Shown piece after piece: positions 44,575-56,835 of a DNA stretch of 64,000 nucleotides. Within the stretch, counting starts at the first letter, position 1, and every line of letters starts with the position of its first letter. Origin of the DNA: Megamerina dolium (Eukaryota > Arthropoda > Insecta > Diptera > Megamerinidae); contig OY978525.1 of the NCBI GenBank assembly GCA_963854835.1, positions 99,589,388-99,653,387 on the forward strand, in the 5' to 3' direction. A model generated the notes under the pieces. It had not been told where the DNA came from and searched no databases. It worked only from the letters and a program-made list of their open reading frames with translations. The position numbers and the translations under genes were made by a program.

Positions 44575-45590
44575 TTATTAAATATGAAAAATTATGGATT
44601 CCGTCACAAAATAACTGCAAATTTTTGAGACCAAAAATGAATCAAGCCAATTTCGGATAACCCGTACTGAAGGATATTCCAGGAAGGGTATTCTGCATCG
44701 ATCGAAATAAATGATGGGCAGACGGGGCAATGTCTGGGCTATAAAGCGGATAAGGTAAAACTTCCTAGCCGCTGTTTGCCAAATAATTTTTAATCGGTCT
44801 TGCAACATGAGGACGAGTGTTGTCATGATGGAATATTGTAGACCCGCGTCTAGTCGCATATTCTGGTCATTTTTCGGCGATTCTTATCTTCAAAAGAATC
44901 AATTGTGGTAGGTACAGGTCCCCTATGATCGTCTAATCCTATTTCAGCAGCTTATAATGCAACACACTCTTTTGATCCTACCAAATACTTTTGAGCTATG
45001 AATATTTTGCTTTGCTGTTGAATTCGGTGGTTGGCCGTGCTTCACATATGATTTCTTGCGCTTCGGGTTGTCGTAATTAATCCATTGTTGTTCACCAAAA
45101 AGAATCCGATGCAAAAACGACTTCTCTTTGCATCGCTGGAGCAACATTTCTAACATGCAAAATCAGTTTTCAACATTTTTTGGTGTCAGTTCATTTGGCA
45201 CTCAATTTCCTTGCTTTTTGAATCAATCCTTTAGACGTTCGGACATTAAGTCACTTCCAAGGATTCTGCGAGATTTTTTTTTTTGCGCTTAACAACAATC
45301 TTGGTCAAGTAGTGTTTCCAATTCTTCATCTTCAAACTTTCTTGGCTGACCAGGCCTCTCTTTGTCTTCTGTGTTGAAAACGCTACTTCTGAACCCTCTG
45401 AAATAGTATTCACAAGTTGAAATCGATGGAGTATGCACACCATAAGCTTTCTGTAATGTACGACGACTTTCAAAACTTGGTACAAAACTCGACTCACAAG
45501 TTGAAATCGATGGAGCATGCACACCATAAGCTCACACCAGTATAGACTACGCCATCTTTCGTAAATACTTTAAAATGAATCAATAGTCCC
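44575..45590 (-). mobile_element. Mauritiana-type mariner relic
   Basis: On the minus strand, N-terminal text VHAPSISTCESSFVPSFESR and RSSVFNTEDKERPGQPRKFE is followed by DEELETLLDQD. Then comes the catalytic start MLLQRCKEKSFLHRILFGEQ, QWINYDNPKRKKSYVKHGQP (the usual GDEKW Asp is replaced: GEQQW) and STAKQNIHSSKV. Next is a frame with an HDNTRPHVA-like region and LYSPDIAPSDYHLF-like text (seen frameshifted at about 44690-44800). The C-terminus has NWLDSFLVSK. Frameshifts and stops throughout. An 84-bp in-frame duplication sits in the N-terminal part. No inverted ends could be paired. Confidence 0.8.
45411..45532. repeat. 84-bp duplication inside the mariner relic
   Basis: The word CACAAGTTGAAATCGATGGA plus GTATGCACACCATAAGCT occurs at 45411-45448 and again, with one change, at 45495-45532. 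The offset of 84 is 28 codons, so the frame is kept. Confidence 0.85.
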
Positions 45591-48500
45591 AATAATTTAG
45601 TCACCAACATCAAGTACTAAAAATGATATTTAATGCTGAAAATTACCCCTTTTCATATTCTCTTTAATCATACATTTAATGTAAATATCTAAACACATAT
45701 GTTGCACTGTTATTCATAATAAATATAGTCCCTCAATACACTAACAAGGAAATGACATAATAAAATGGCACCATGTTCACTATGTTTAGGACTTCATTTT
45801 TCAGAGAGAGATAGAGAGAGAGGGAAAGAGAAAGTATTAAATTACTATACTAAGTATGAAAAGTATGTGTAAATTTTATAGTGTACTTAATAGTAATGGC
45901 AATTACGAATTATGATATCTCATATATAAAAATGTCATATTGTTATAATCATAAATTTTATAAATTACACATCCACAGATGGTATATGCATGCAAGTAAA
46001 TTCATATATTGTATGTTTAAAAAGTCAAATTGGCACAATGGCAATGGCAATTGATCGTATGTATGTAGCAACGATAGTTGCAAATATAACATGAAATAAT
46101 GAAATGAAAGCATGAAAGCCATAGAAAAGGATATGCATACATATGCAAGTAGAAATGCAATAGTATTTCGTACAGCAATAATATTGTTACACTATTGCGT
46201 GTGTTTACATAGACGTGTTATCGCAATAACTGATATGGTTGGCTTTTATTAGGATATTGCACTTGCCTGTGTAAACGCTTGTAAATCCATACACGATACC
46301 ACATAAAGAAATGTATTATTCAGTGTATTTGTTGATTGTTATTATGGTTAGTAATACACTTTGATCAAAATTATTTAATTTAAAACACTTAAATAGAGCG
46401 TACATTAAAACATTTCAATATTATTCGCAATTGCACTTTACTTTAATTAATGACAGTAGTAATTATATTTTCATTGCTCTTATTGCTGATGTTGTCGATG
46501 ACATTTTTCACTTTTCGCAGAACTTTTACATTGCATCAACACTTGATGAAAATATCACTTAAAACGTGTCATATATATATTTACGTTATGATATCAAAAC
46601 ACAGTGACATATTACGGTAAGCAACCGAGCAGAGCAGAGGTTACAACGCCCAAATGAATACATACACTTGTGTTTAAACTTGCTGAATTTATTTAATTAC
46701 ATTTAAGAGAAACAACATTACATTACATCCTTCAAACGCACACACACACACACATACTGCAACATTTTGTGTTGCGAATTTTTAATAAACGACACGTGAT
46801 ATTTTAAGGAAAATTGTTTGTACATTTTTGTGTTTTTAAATTAAAAAACGATGCAAAAAGAATAATTAATTCAACGATTTATATGAAAAAATTCAATACA
46901 TAATTAAATTTAAAATAACATTTTTCATTCCATATACATTTTATAATGTACATGTTCATCAGACTTGTCCGAGAGCCTAACAGGAATTTCAGGAAGTGAC
47001 TATTCTTATGGGCCTGAAATTTCTTGCAACACCAATAGAATATATGTACAATAGCAAAATATTTAAAATGATTTTGCAACAATATTCTGATTCTCGTAAA
47101 ACTTGCGTATTCTTCTATCAGGAAGATATGACAGCAAAAACAGTCAGAGATGAAATTCCATGAGAGGAAATTCACTCAATGAAACACGATTTTCATCAAT
47201 AAAACAGTATTCGAAAAACTTGAACCACTCTAATTTATATACCCACATAATGAAATAAATTGTCAAAATGAAAAAAAAAACTGCTTAAATTAACCTACTT
47301 TTTTAGTAGAGCCCTTTGTTTCTCAGTCTGTAGCTACTTTTACATATCATTTTGTTTATATATTTATCCTTTGTGTCATTTCTCATTGTAGACACTCCCA
47401 TCTACTTTTTTTTGTTGCAATTAACCGCAACAATACAGCATACTGTGAGACATAACTGTCATATACATACATACATAGAGGTCACTCAGTCACTCATTTT
47501 CATTGACCCATAAATACTAATTGATAAAAATATGCAATCATTTAAGAAAATTAATTAAATTCATTTTTTTTTTTTGTATAATTTCTTTTGCTGTAGGTTT
47601 TATTTCATGTTAATTAATTTTGTCATTTTCCTACAGAATATTAAATACTTACATTGCAGTTGTGTAAAAAAAAATGTGAGATAATAAAACAATAGACAGT
47701 TGTATAATTACCTGAAAAGAAAGAAGAAGAAAAAAAGAACATTAGTAATTAATTACAATTAATTGCATATGCTAGAATGGAAAATAGAAAATTATAATAC
47801 TAAACAAATACATATTGGGTTGTCGAAAAATGTATAACGCATTGTTAGATTGACTAATATGAATGTATATGGTAGAATAAAATTTTATCTCTGTTATATT
47901 GGCCACTTTTAGGTATAAGAATATTTTCAAAGCTGCATGAACCACTTCTGACCCTCATCCTGATCCAGTAAAACGCTATAAGTATTTCAAAGGTCTGCCC
48001 TGCATTCTTCTTAGATATAATTGAGTAGCACATGACAAAAATGAACAAATTGGTTCACAACTTCAAATATGTTTTTAAAAAAAATCACAAATTACTTATT
48101 AGAGAGAAGCTATAAATTAGAAATTTCATAATTTCTAATCGAATTTTTTTCTTCATTTATTTTTTGTTTGTAATGAAAATTGCTATCTTTATGCTTCTCT
48201 AAATATCATGTGATTTTTCCTTTTATACATTTTCTACGATTTTCTACAAATGCCAATGTGTTAAATTCCAATTATATTTTACATTCCATTGTATTTTCCA
48301 ACCAAGTTAAAACAACAAAAAATATGGTTACGTTGAAAAGCAAAACAAGCACACGAAAAATGGAAGAAAAATCAAATAGAAATTAAAAATGTAATATCAG
48401 TTAGTTCTATCATTTCATCGGTGAACACGTTCAGCATATGTTTCTTCATAAATATGAAATTAAATCAATTAACAAAGCATTTTATTAAATTTAACAATTT

Positions 48501-49001
48501 TCTAAAACATATCACAAAGAAAAATCAATCCGAAGAAACCAAATCGATGCTATAATTTTTTAAATTACTCACACATTATCACCGTTCATAGATATGAAAT
48601 AGTAAAAAAAAAAACTTCAATTCAATTCTCATATAATTTAAATATTCAATTAAAATAATATCATATTTATCATAGCATTATATATTACAAATTGCATAAA
48701 ATTACATTATTTCTCACCTAAAAATATGCTACGATTTTTTGTTTGCTTGTCTTCCAAGAAAATTTCATATATGCAAATAATATTTGAGAATTCCTCACTT
48801 AAAATGCCATTGTTGATCACAGAATACTTTGAACAAGTTGTAATAAAATGTCAACAACTAAAAATTTCACAAACACACACACACATATACACTCCACACC
48901 AAACCACAATAGCGACAACTTGCTAGTTTTTCATACAAAAAAAAATATGTTACAAAGAATTTTTATGAATAAAAAAGTTTGAAAACAAACATGAATAAGC
49001 A

Positions 49002-49026
49002 AATAATAATAATAATAATAATAATA
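49002..49026. repeat. (AAT)n microsatellite
   Basis: About eight AAT units. Confidence 0.95.
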
Positions 49027-49195
49027 GAATGATATGCTATTTTCCAAACAATGAAACATAGAAATGATATCAAAAGCAACAACAATGCATTCCACAAATA
49101 CTTCAAATTTATAAATGAATGAATGAACATTTTGTAACTACACTGTTTGTTGTTGTTATTGTTGTTTTCGTTCGTATTGTGTTGATGCTATTGTT

Positions 49196-49219
49196 ATTGT
49201 TGTTGTTGTTGTTGTTGTA
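49196..49219. repeat. (TTG)n microsatellite
   Basis: Run of TTG units with one TTA; a related tract lies at 49147-49165. Confidence 0.9.
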
Positions 49220-51339
49220 AAATAGTTATCTCCAAACTATTTTCATCTGCTGTAGCAGCGGCAAAAATGACATCATCATAAGATTTATGCTTTCAGCTAC
49301 CATGCATAAAATGTTTGTACTATGTTCAAATTCGTGCATGAAAGTAATGCAGCAAAAAAAACAAAAACAGAGAATACGCATAGAAAACAACAAAATTTTA
49401 CAACTATTCTTACATACTATAATAGTTATTAGCCCTGAGCAAACAAATGTACGCGTTTACGCCCCAACATATGCAATGCTATCCTCAGTAAAAGTTGCGA
49501 GGTATGAAAACCACCACAAGCACTTTGTTTACCTTTGTTCTATGTGTTTGTATTTTTTTGTGAATTCTATATAGTACATGCTTAGTACGTTTTTTCTTCA
49601 CTCACACAAATACATACAAATACTTTAGCATAAACAATATATGCCAGCAGTAGCATTATGCAACTAATGTCCTTATGAGTTTCTCCCGCAATGACGCTAA
49701 TGTTACGAGTAGTGCATACAACAGATTATACTGCATTCTTATGTGTAGGTGGATAGTTATTAGTTATATTACCTTGAAACAGTACGTAGGTAGTTAAAGA
49801 GTCACACACATATATAGTACTTACACCTACGTAAGTGCATATGATGATATAAATTTAATTCTTTGTGAATTTGCCATATTCTTTACTTGATTACTTTTTT
49901 TGTTATTGTTCTCTTTTCTCTCCTCTTTCACCATTTATTATTGTTTTTATTACCACTATGGGATGCGTTAAATTTGGCCCAATGCATTTTTTATAATCTT
50001 ACAGTTTACATTATAAACTCGGGCCATTGCATTGTAATGGAAATGGTAAACGTATAATAAAAGAAATAAAGTTTATTATATCAAACTGAAAAATGAAATG
50101 AAGCAATTTCCTTACAATGTAAATGGCAGTCAACAATTTAGATTATTTATTACTTCAAAGGTAACAATTTGCTATACTTGGTATTTGATCGAGAGCCAAA
50201 ATTTAGTTATATTATACTTGAGAATGTTTATAATTTTGAAATCAAATCTTACGTTAAAGAGTGCATATAAATTCATGAAAATTTAAGCATCAGAAAGGTT
50301 TATTTTTTCCAAGTATGACATTTTTCTACATAATGAAATAAATTGAAAATATTCCGAATCCCTTTCGCATCATGTGGAGGTGTAGAGCATAGGGTATCTA
50401 TTTTGCCAGTACCTGTGGCTTTTTATTTGCTTCCCAATACAAAGTTACAAGCAAATACTTCAGGACAAATGAAGTAATTCGAAAATCAATTCAAAGAAAA
50501 TATTTCAATTCAATATGGAGAAAAGATTACAATTACAAAATCAAAAGACTTCTTTTAAGAAAAATTTGTAGAAAAATTATGTTTTGAAATAAAAAGGTTC
50601 ATAAAATTCCACAATTATTCAAAATTATACAAAATGTTGCATGTTCTTAATCACTTCACATACAATATTTCATACAGAAATCTCACGAACGAATACAACA
50701 GCATAATTTCTATGCACAAACAGAATAACATACGACTACGAGTATAATATAATATAACTTGTCCTAGTCATATATAATACTTTACGTAAATGAATTTAGG
50801 AACGTGTGTAAGTATTGCATATATATAAAAATTTATATTTTGCACATTTGAATATCCATATTTACGAGCATCCTTGACTTGAGAACATACCAAAAGTGTA
50901 TGTACGACAGAATAAACAGTGAACCATACAGATACAATATATACATTTGTACGTACATACAATATATTGTGTATACAAAATATAACAAATGTGTATATAA
51001 CTTTTTCTTTTTCGAACGTAACAATGCCGAAATATGATTGTGATTATATATATATTGTATGATATATGAGCGAATCTATGTGTCTGTTTTCATTTGTATG
51101 CGTATTGGTGGTACATGCTGAAGTACGAGTTTGTGCCATGCCAAATGGCATAAATTTTAAATTAATTTATGCAATATATTGAAAATACAAACAAGGAGAG
51201 CAAAATGCAGACCATTATGAATGTTCTTTTTTTTTAATATTTTCTTGAAATTCATTCATTATTCCAATTGATATGCATCAATCAATCAATGGGAAATGGG
51301 ACAAAACCAAAGATGATCTTACAATGGGCTTTTGATGAT

Positions 51340-51930
51340 TTATTTATACCTTGCAAGTAAAGGTATAAAAATGTCCTGCGGCTGGGCCAATCAAAAATGC
51401 GATTGTCTTATGCAGAATACAGCGGAAGTCATCGCGTTATAAATTTTTAATTTATTACCGCGAATTGTATGTACGAAATAGGAGTGGCTTGCTGATTTCA
51501 TGTCAGCTTATTTCCGACTATAATGTTAATCTAAACGTCAAAAATGCTGTTTTGGGCAGAATACCGCTCGCCAATTTCTTGCAATATTATTATATAGTAT
51601 AACATAAATCTACATGTAAAATTTTGTTGTTCTAGATGGTATATTAAATTATTGCAAGATAAAAACAATTTCTTTTGCTGAGGCTGGTCACTTTGATTGC
51701 TCCATATGAGCGTAGACGATGATCGAACATGCCCATTCTCAATTCCGTAGATCAAATTTTGTCTAAATATCTCAATATTTCTTGAAGTTATTTTGAGAAC
51801 CAGGCAGCTGATTAGACAGATAGACGGATAGATGGACAGATTTCGCTAAATCGACTTTTTAGGCGACGCTGATCAGGAATGAAATACTTTTCTTCGAAGA
51901 ATCTTTAAGGAATATCAAAAATGGCTATGT
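51340..51930 (+). mobile_element. Decayed relative of the foldback element
   Basis: Text runs parallel to the 33313-34900 segment in shortened form: GTCCTGCGGCTGGGCCAATC (spacer), TTATTTCCGACTATAATGTTA, AATCTAAACGTCA, GTTGTTCTAGATGGTATATTA and GCTGGTCACTTTGATTGCTC. Later come GATCGAACATGCCCATTCTC, GAGAACCAGGCAGCTGA with ACAGATAGACGGATAG, and GGCGACGCTGATCAGGAAT. Only about two monomers remain and no inverted arm was seen. Confidence 0.75.
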
Positions 51931-52167
51931 AACTATAATGTCAGCTATTTTTAAAGGGTCCTTAAGGATTAAAAATAATTATTAAGTATATATTTTTTAA
52001 TTTTTCTCAATGAGATCATAAAAAATCGACCAAATTGATCCGGAAAAAATGCAAATTTGGCATTATTTCGAAAAATGTGTTACTTTATAAATTTATCATT
52101 TCATTTTAGTATTCAGTATGAGATTTTATATAAGTAATGTAAGTCAAATTGTATAGATAAAATGTAA

Positions 52168-52729
52168 TGACGTCAGCCTGGAGATCATGCGTAGGATAAC
52201 TCTTGCTAACAGGTGTTACTTTGCGCTGAGTAAGCAATTGAGTAGTGAAGTCCTCTCTCGAAGATCGAAAATCACTCTCTACAAGTCCCTCATTATTCCT
52301 GTCCTAACATATGGCGCAGAAGTCTGGACGATTTCCACCACGGATGAGAGGAAACTTTGAGTTTTCGAGAGAAAAGTTCTGCGCAGGATTTTCGGACCAA
52401 TTTGCGTATCTAATAAGGCACAACGATAAGCTGTACGCTGACATGGACATAGTCAGGCGAATCAAAATCCAGCGGCTGCGCTGTCTAGATCATGTCGAGC
52501 AAATGGAGCAAGGCGCTCCAGGGAAGAGGGTATTTAATTCGGCAGCCGCTGGAGGACGCAGAAGAAGAGGAAGACTAAACCTCCGTTGGAAGGACCAAGT
52601 GTTGGGTAACTGGCGGCGCTTGGAATATCTAATTGGCGCCAGCAAGCGAAGAACAGAGAAGACTGGCGCCACTTTACATGTTCGGCCTAAATCGGTCATC
52701 GGTTATTATGGCCACATAAGAAGAAGAAG
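52168..52729 (+). mobile_element. RTE-like LINE, short 5'-truncated copy
   Basis: Clearly related at the DNA level to the 3' part of the LINE at 20426-22341: starts TGACGTCAGCCTGGAGATCA (equivalent to about 21761 there) and ends GGCCACATAAGAAGAAGAAG. Flanked by AATGTAA at 52161-52167 and 52730-52736. Frames include ITLANRCYFALSKQLSS, PVLTYGAEVWTIST and QRLRCLDHVEQMEQGAPGKR, with a stop after DERKL, a deletion after FGPICV and frameshifts. It holds only the C-terminal part of the ORF, so no polymerase. The 141-codon ORF at 52311 begins in the wrong frame. Confidence 0.9.
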
Positions 52730-52736
52730 AATGTAA

Positions 52737-54875
52737 ATCAAATGTCATGTCTACAAAAATTTCTTTCAACTTTTAAGCTTTCGTAAATCTTTATATTTAT
52801 ATTTTTGCTCAATTAATGTAGTCAATTGATTATTTTCATTTATTCACTCAAGAATAAAAATTCGAGAATTTTACGCTTTTTTACGCTGGTATAAAAATTA
52901 ATGCCTGAATTTTTCACTTCTTGACAAAAAAAAAAACTCAACACATAATATACAAAAGTGAAATGCAATTTATTAATAGGATAAATTCAACTTAAAATTA
53001 AAGTGCCAAGAGAGCCGTTTCAATATATTCGTATATATCATTTAATAAACCTGAAAGAGAGAAAATATTGAACATACCATTTTCATATTTTCGCGACCAT
53101 TCCATACATTCATACATATGCACATACATATTTAATTTATTTCATTCATTTATACATTCAGATCCATATGTGTGAGCATCATAATAAAAAAACAAACAAA
53201 AAAAACACAAATACTCATATTATTTCAGTCGCATAACGAACAACATTGACAAACACCAACAGTTTGTCCGTCTGCAAGCATGACTGTCAGTCATTCACTC
53301 ACTCACTCACTCAATCCCATTAATGTCAATAAAATGATGAGAATGCATAAAAGTATACAAATAAAATTGTAATGTAAATAAAAATAAAGAAACAATAACA
53401 AAGCTACATATTACAATGGTGAAGATTTTTTTTTTATTGATTTTCATCAATATACATATTTTATGTATGAGCATTCGAGCTATTGAGTACTATACTATAA
53501 ACCTTCTGTGATGTACATATGAACTGGTATAGGATTAATAAATAAATATATGCTATTTGATACTTTGTAATGTTTAAGTACTTAAAATACTGCTATCACC
53601 CAAAGTAATTCTAAAGCGTATTTCATTGAAAGCTGACAAACTGGGACGAGGTGGAACATGGAAGTAAATTACCCATTTTCTATTCTTCGATGAATTCACA
53701 AAATTTTTGGGGTATTCTTAAATTTCATTTCGACACCTTACTCTTCCTCTCCGCTTATTAAACAGAAATAAAGAAAATTTATAGGTAGCACTAAAGTGCT
53801 ATACACTCTCATCGCCAACCTACTTACTTACCTCTACCTATCTTCCTACTATTGTGTATATTATATTAATGCGTCTATTAAATACCACATATACTTAAGT
53901 AAGACAGTATACGTCATAGTACCAACTTTTCTTAGTGTTTAAATTTTATTTCATCCATTCATTCATTCGTTCATTCAATTCTTTTCATACAATGTATGAA
54001 AATATACAATTTCTACCATGACCGTCAACAAAAGGCAGCTTCACAATCATGGAACCACCAGCGACCACCAATCATTCAGTTAACTAACTAACTAACAACT
54101 ACCATCATCGAGCTTGCTTGTTGCCAACAAATGAAAATTTATATATGAAAAATTGTCATAGTGTAACGTACGAATGTATGTACGAGTATATAAACCCTTT
54201 TCTGCGTAATATTTTCTCGCATACAAATACATAATTTTTATGTGATATCATAAATTTTTATATTTGCTTTTTGGTTGAAACGTTTTCATTTATGCTTTTA
54301 ATTTTCATTTTATATGATCTTTTATTTGCTGCTGCTGTGCTCTTTTCATATCTCAGCAATGATTCTAGTACTGCTGGTGCTGCTCATAAATATTTGCTGC
54401 TGATGATAATAATGACTGGAGTATGACTGGGTATGATGCCAATTGACCATACCATACAGACATACAATTATACCCAAAAAGCATTAAATTTTCTTATTGC
54501 CCCGTAAACTATATGCGATTTTTCCAAGATATAAATTATTGCAAAAGGAAATTGTTAGTGACAAATTTTATTGCTTCATAGCATAGTGTAAATAATTGTG
54601 GTTGAAAGGTATAAAAAAAAATTTCTAATAATAATCATAATAATAAAATGAAATCATCATTGAATGCACAGGAAAAAAATAAACAAATTAAATAATAATA
54701 TAAATTAATATTTTCAAAATAAAATTTCATAATTTCATATTGTAGGGATAATTTTTTGGCAACTATTTTGTAACTATCAAATCTATTATTATTCACTATT
54801 CATAAACTCTCAGGTCGATGGTCTACAACTGACAGTTCAATCAAGTAAATATAATTTCTTCAGTTGTCAGGGTTA
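52737..54875. other. Gene-free AT-rich stretch
   Basis: A (CACT)n-like run at 53293-53310 and CATT-rich text at 53953-53976; otherwise nothing recognised. Confidence 0.5.
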
Positions 54876-54888
54876 TTCGAAAACTTTA

Positions 54889-55030
54889 AAAAAATAAATA
54901 AATATGTGGCACTTAAAGCCCCAAAGGGCTCATTGGCCGAGCTTCTCTTCTATTACTGTTGTGCGTCTTAAATTTTGGACAGTATTAGAATGGACCTACT
55001 TATTTTAGCCGGTTCCGAACGGCAGAACAC
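54889..55030 (-). mobile_element. SINE 3' part, 5'-truncated, young
   Basis: Flanked by a perfect 13-bp duplication TTCGAAAACTTTA (54876-54888 and 55031-55043). The minus strand begins at GTGTTCTGCCGTTCGGAACC and continues to the shared 3' end AAGTGCCACATATTTATTTA. The tRNA head and first part of the body are missing, which is the usual result of incomplete target-primed reverse transcription. Confidence 0.9.
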
Positions 55031-55043
55031 TTCGAAAACTTTA

Positions 55044-56005
55044 GTGGATTTATTATTTGTCTTTTTATTTATTAGAAATTAAAGTTACTACTCGTATGTA
55101 ATAATTGTAAATTTTTATTTTCATATTCTTCTGTTCACACTGATTTGTCTAAATATTTACGCATAAATATGTACTTTAATTCGTATTTAATAAAGTACTT
55201 ATTGAACCAACTAATGAACTCAAACACTGTTTACTCTAATAATGTACAATAAATACGTTGTAAGGGGAACCAATTTTTTTTCTTTTATATACAATATATA
55301 CGTACACACTCATACATATAGTATGTATATGTACCACTTAATACATAGTACTTATGCAAATTCTCTGTAATATTATTGTTAAGTGCGTACTTTTCATTCA
55401 CACACAGACACACATATACAGAGTTATAATCATTTAGTATTTATTTCAATACATATATTTATATTGATATGCATGTATGTATGTATGTACCTAAGTATAT
55501 ATGCCATAATCTGCTATTATGTCTAATGATTCTTGTTAACTTTTGAAATTGTGTCGTTATTGCAAATTATTACTGCATCAATGCGAATTAAGTTAAGATT
55601 TTTTTTTTTATTTTTATTTTGCTCATATGCTCTTTATATCCTGTATTAAACAAGTACAAGTATGTAATAGTAGACACATTGTTCTCACCATAATCGGATA
55701 AATTACGCATAAAATATCGATATAGAAACAGTGGAACAAGCTACATAAAAAAGAATCATTATAACAGGTAGGGAAACTTCAAATATAAAAAAAAATGAAG
55801 AAAACTTCCGGCTGCAGACAAATCAAATGCACATTTTCAGAAAAACAAACAGGTTATCTTTCTAATGATGCTTCCACGGTAGACTTAGTGATTGTCGAAA
55901 TATTTTTGATAAGGGAAAACAATGTCCTTTATGCAATAATGTCGAAAATATAAAATTAGAAATGCCTAAATTTTTGCAATAATGTCAAAGAAAGCAAAAT
56001 TGTTT
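55044..56005. other. Gene-free AT-rich stretch
   Basis: TATG-type short repeats only; nothing recognised. Confidence 0.5.
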
Positions 56006-56295
56006 TGGCTGAAGCATAAAAAATTTGATATCGAAAAGATTTTTCTTTCGAGCGGTACGCAATTGGCATTTCTTCCGTCAGTAACAATTTGCCTTGAAAA
56101 AGCTTCTAAAAGAACTCTGTGACAAAGCTCAGAAAAAGTGATGTCGCAACAGTTCTGCCATTCGGAACCGGCTAAAATAAGTAGGTCCCTTCTAATACTG
56201 TCCAAAATTTAACACGGACACCAGTAATGGAAGAGAAGCTTGGCTAAAAAGCCCTTCGGGGCCTTAAGTATTACATATTTATTTTATTTATAAAA
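56006..56295 (+). mobile_element. SINE copy lacking the tRNA head
   Basis: Begins in the body (GATATCGAAAAGATTTTTCT near 56027) and runs through GAACTCTGTGACAAAGCTCA, CATTCGGAACCGGCTAAAAT and GTAGGTCCCTTCTAATACTG to TATTACATATTTATTTTATT. A CATAAAA at about 56015 and 56296 may be the target duplication. A short deletion relative to the reference copy removes CCACCTGTCGGCA after the CGGTAC word. Confidence 0.85.
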
Positions 56296-56384
56296 CATAA
56301 AATTATGTTTGTGCAGCCGACGGTCCAAATTGAAATCTTTTTGAATAAAAAATATTTTTCAGAAAAAGAAAATTGAATAACACC

Positions 56385-56835
56385 GCTTGCATCCCAAAAA
56401 AACCCGTCATGACTTATTTGGCTTCCTTAGTCTTCTTCAGTGCATGTTCACCTGGAGAGGTCTATCGCTTTGATTGTTCCTTAGTCTCAGTTGTGTTGTA
56501 ATGAATTCTCACTTCGTCCAAGGTTACGAAACGGTGCAAAAAATTCATACGGTTTTCGGTTGAACATCTCCCAACAATCCTTTGAAGTGCTCACACGATT
56601 GCGTTTTTTTTTTTTTTGTCAATCGTGAGCACACACGGCACCCATCTTGCGGATAGCTTTTTCATGTCCAAATATTTATGTAAAATATGGTAAACCTGCT
56701 CAGTTGAGATGCCTCTACAGCCTCAGTCAGCTCACGTACTTTCAGTCTTCGATCTTCTAATATGATTCCATGGACTTTATCGATAATTTCTGACGTGTCA
56801 ACCTCTTTTAGGAGACCTAAACATTTGGCATAAAT
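56385..56835 (-). mobile_element. Mariner-like transposase relic
   Basis: Minus-strand frames: KEVDTSEIIDKVHGIILEDR, RLKVRELTEAVEASQ, then LDMKKLSARWVPCVLTIDK-like text. After shifts come KDCWEMFNRKPYEFF, a TLDEVRIHYNT-like block (the first-Asp region), ETKEQSK and a final GFFWDASGVIQF. The catalytic part ends there. This lineage resembles the N-terminal half at 29530-29875. Confidence 0.75.

Larger units (their letters stand above)
45591..51339. other. Long gene-free AT-rich stretch
   Basis: GAGA-rich run at 45801-45835, CA run at 46738-46756, AAT and TTG microsatellites (separate entries). A TTGGGTTGTCGAAAAAT at 47816-47832 resembles mariner inverted ends but no partner or transposase was found. 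ORFs 46879, 47854, 49287 and 50768 show no family features. Confidence 0.5.

Noticed and set aside
45801..45835. GAGA-factor binding element
   Set aside because: A GAGA-rich run is present but there is no gene or promoter nearby to give it meaning; simple repeat is enough to explain it.
47816..48050. Mariner element starting TTGGGTTGTCGAAAAAT
   Set aside because: Only one end-like word; no matching inverted end and the 64-codon minus ORF lacks transposase motifs.
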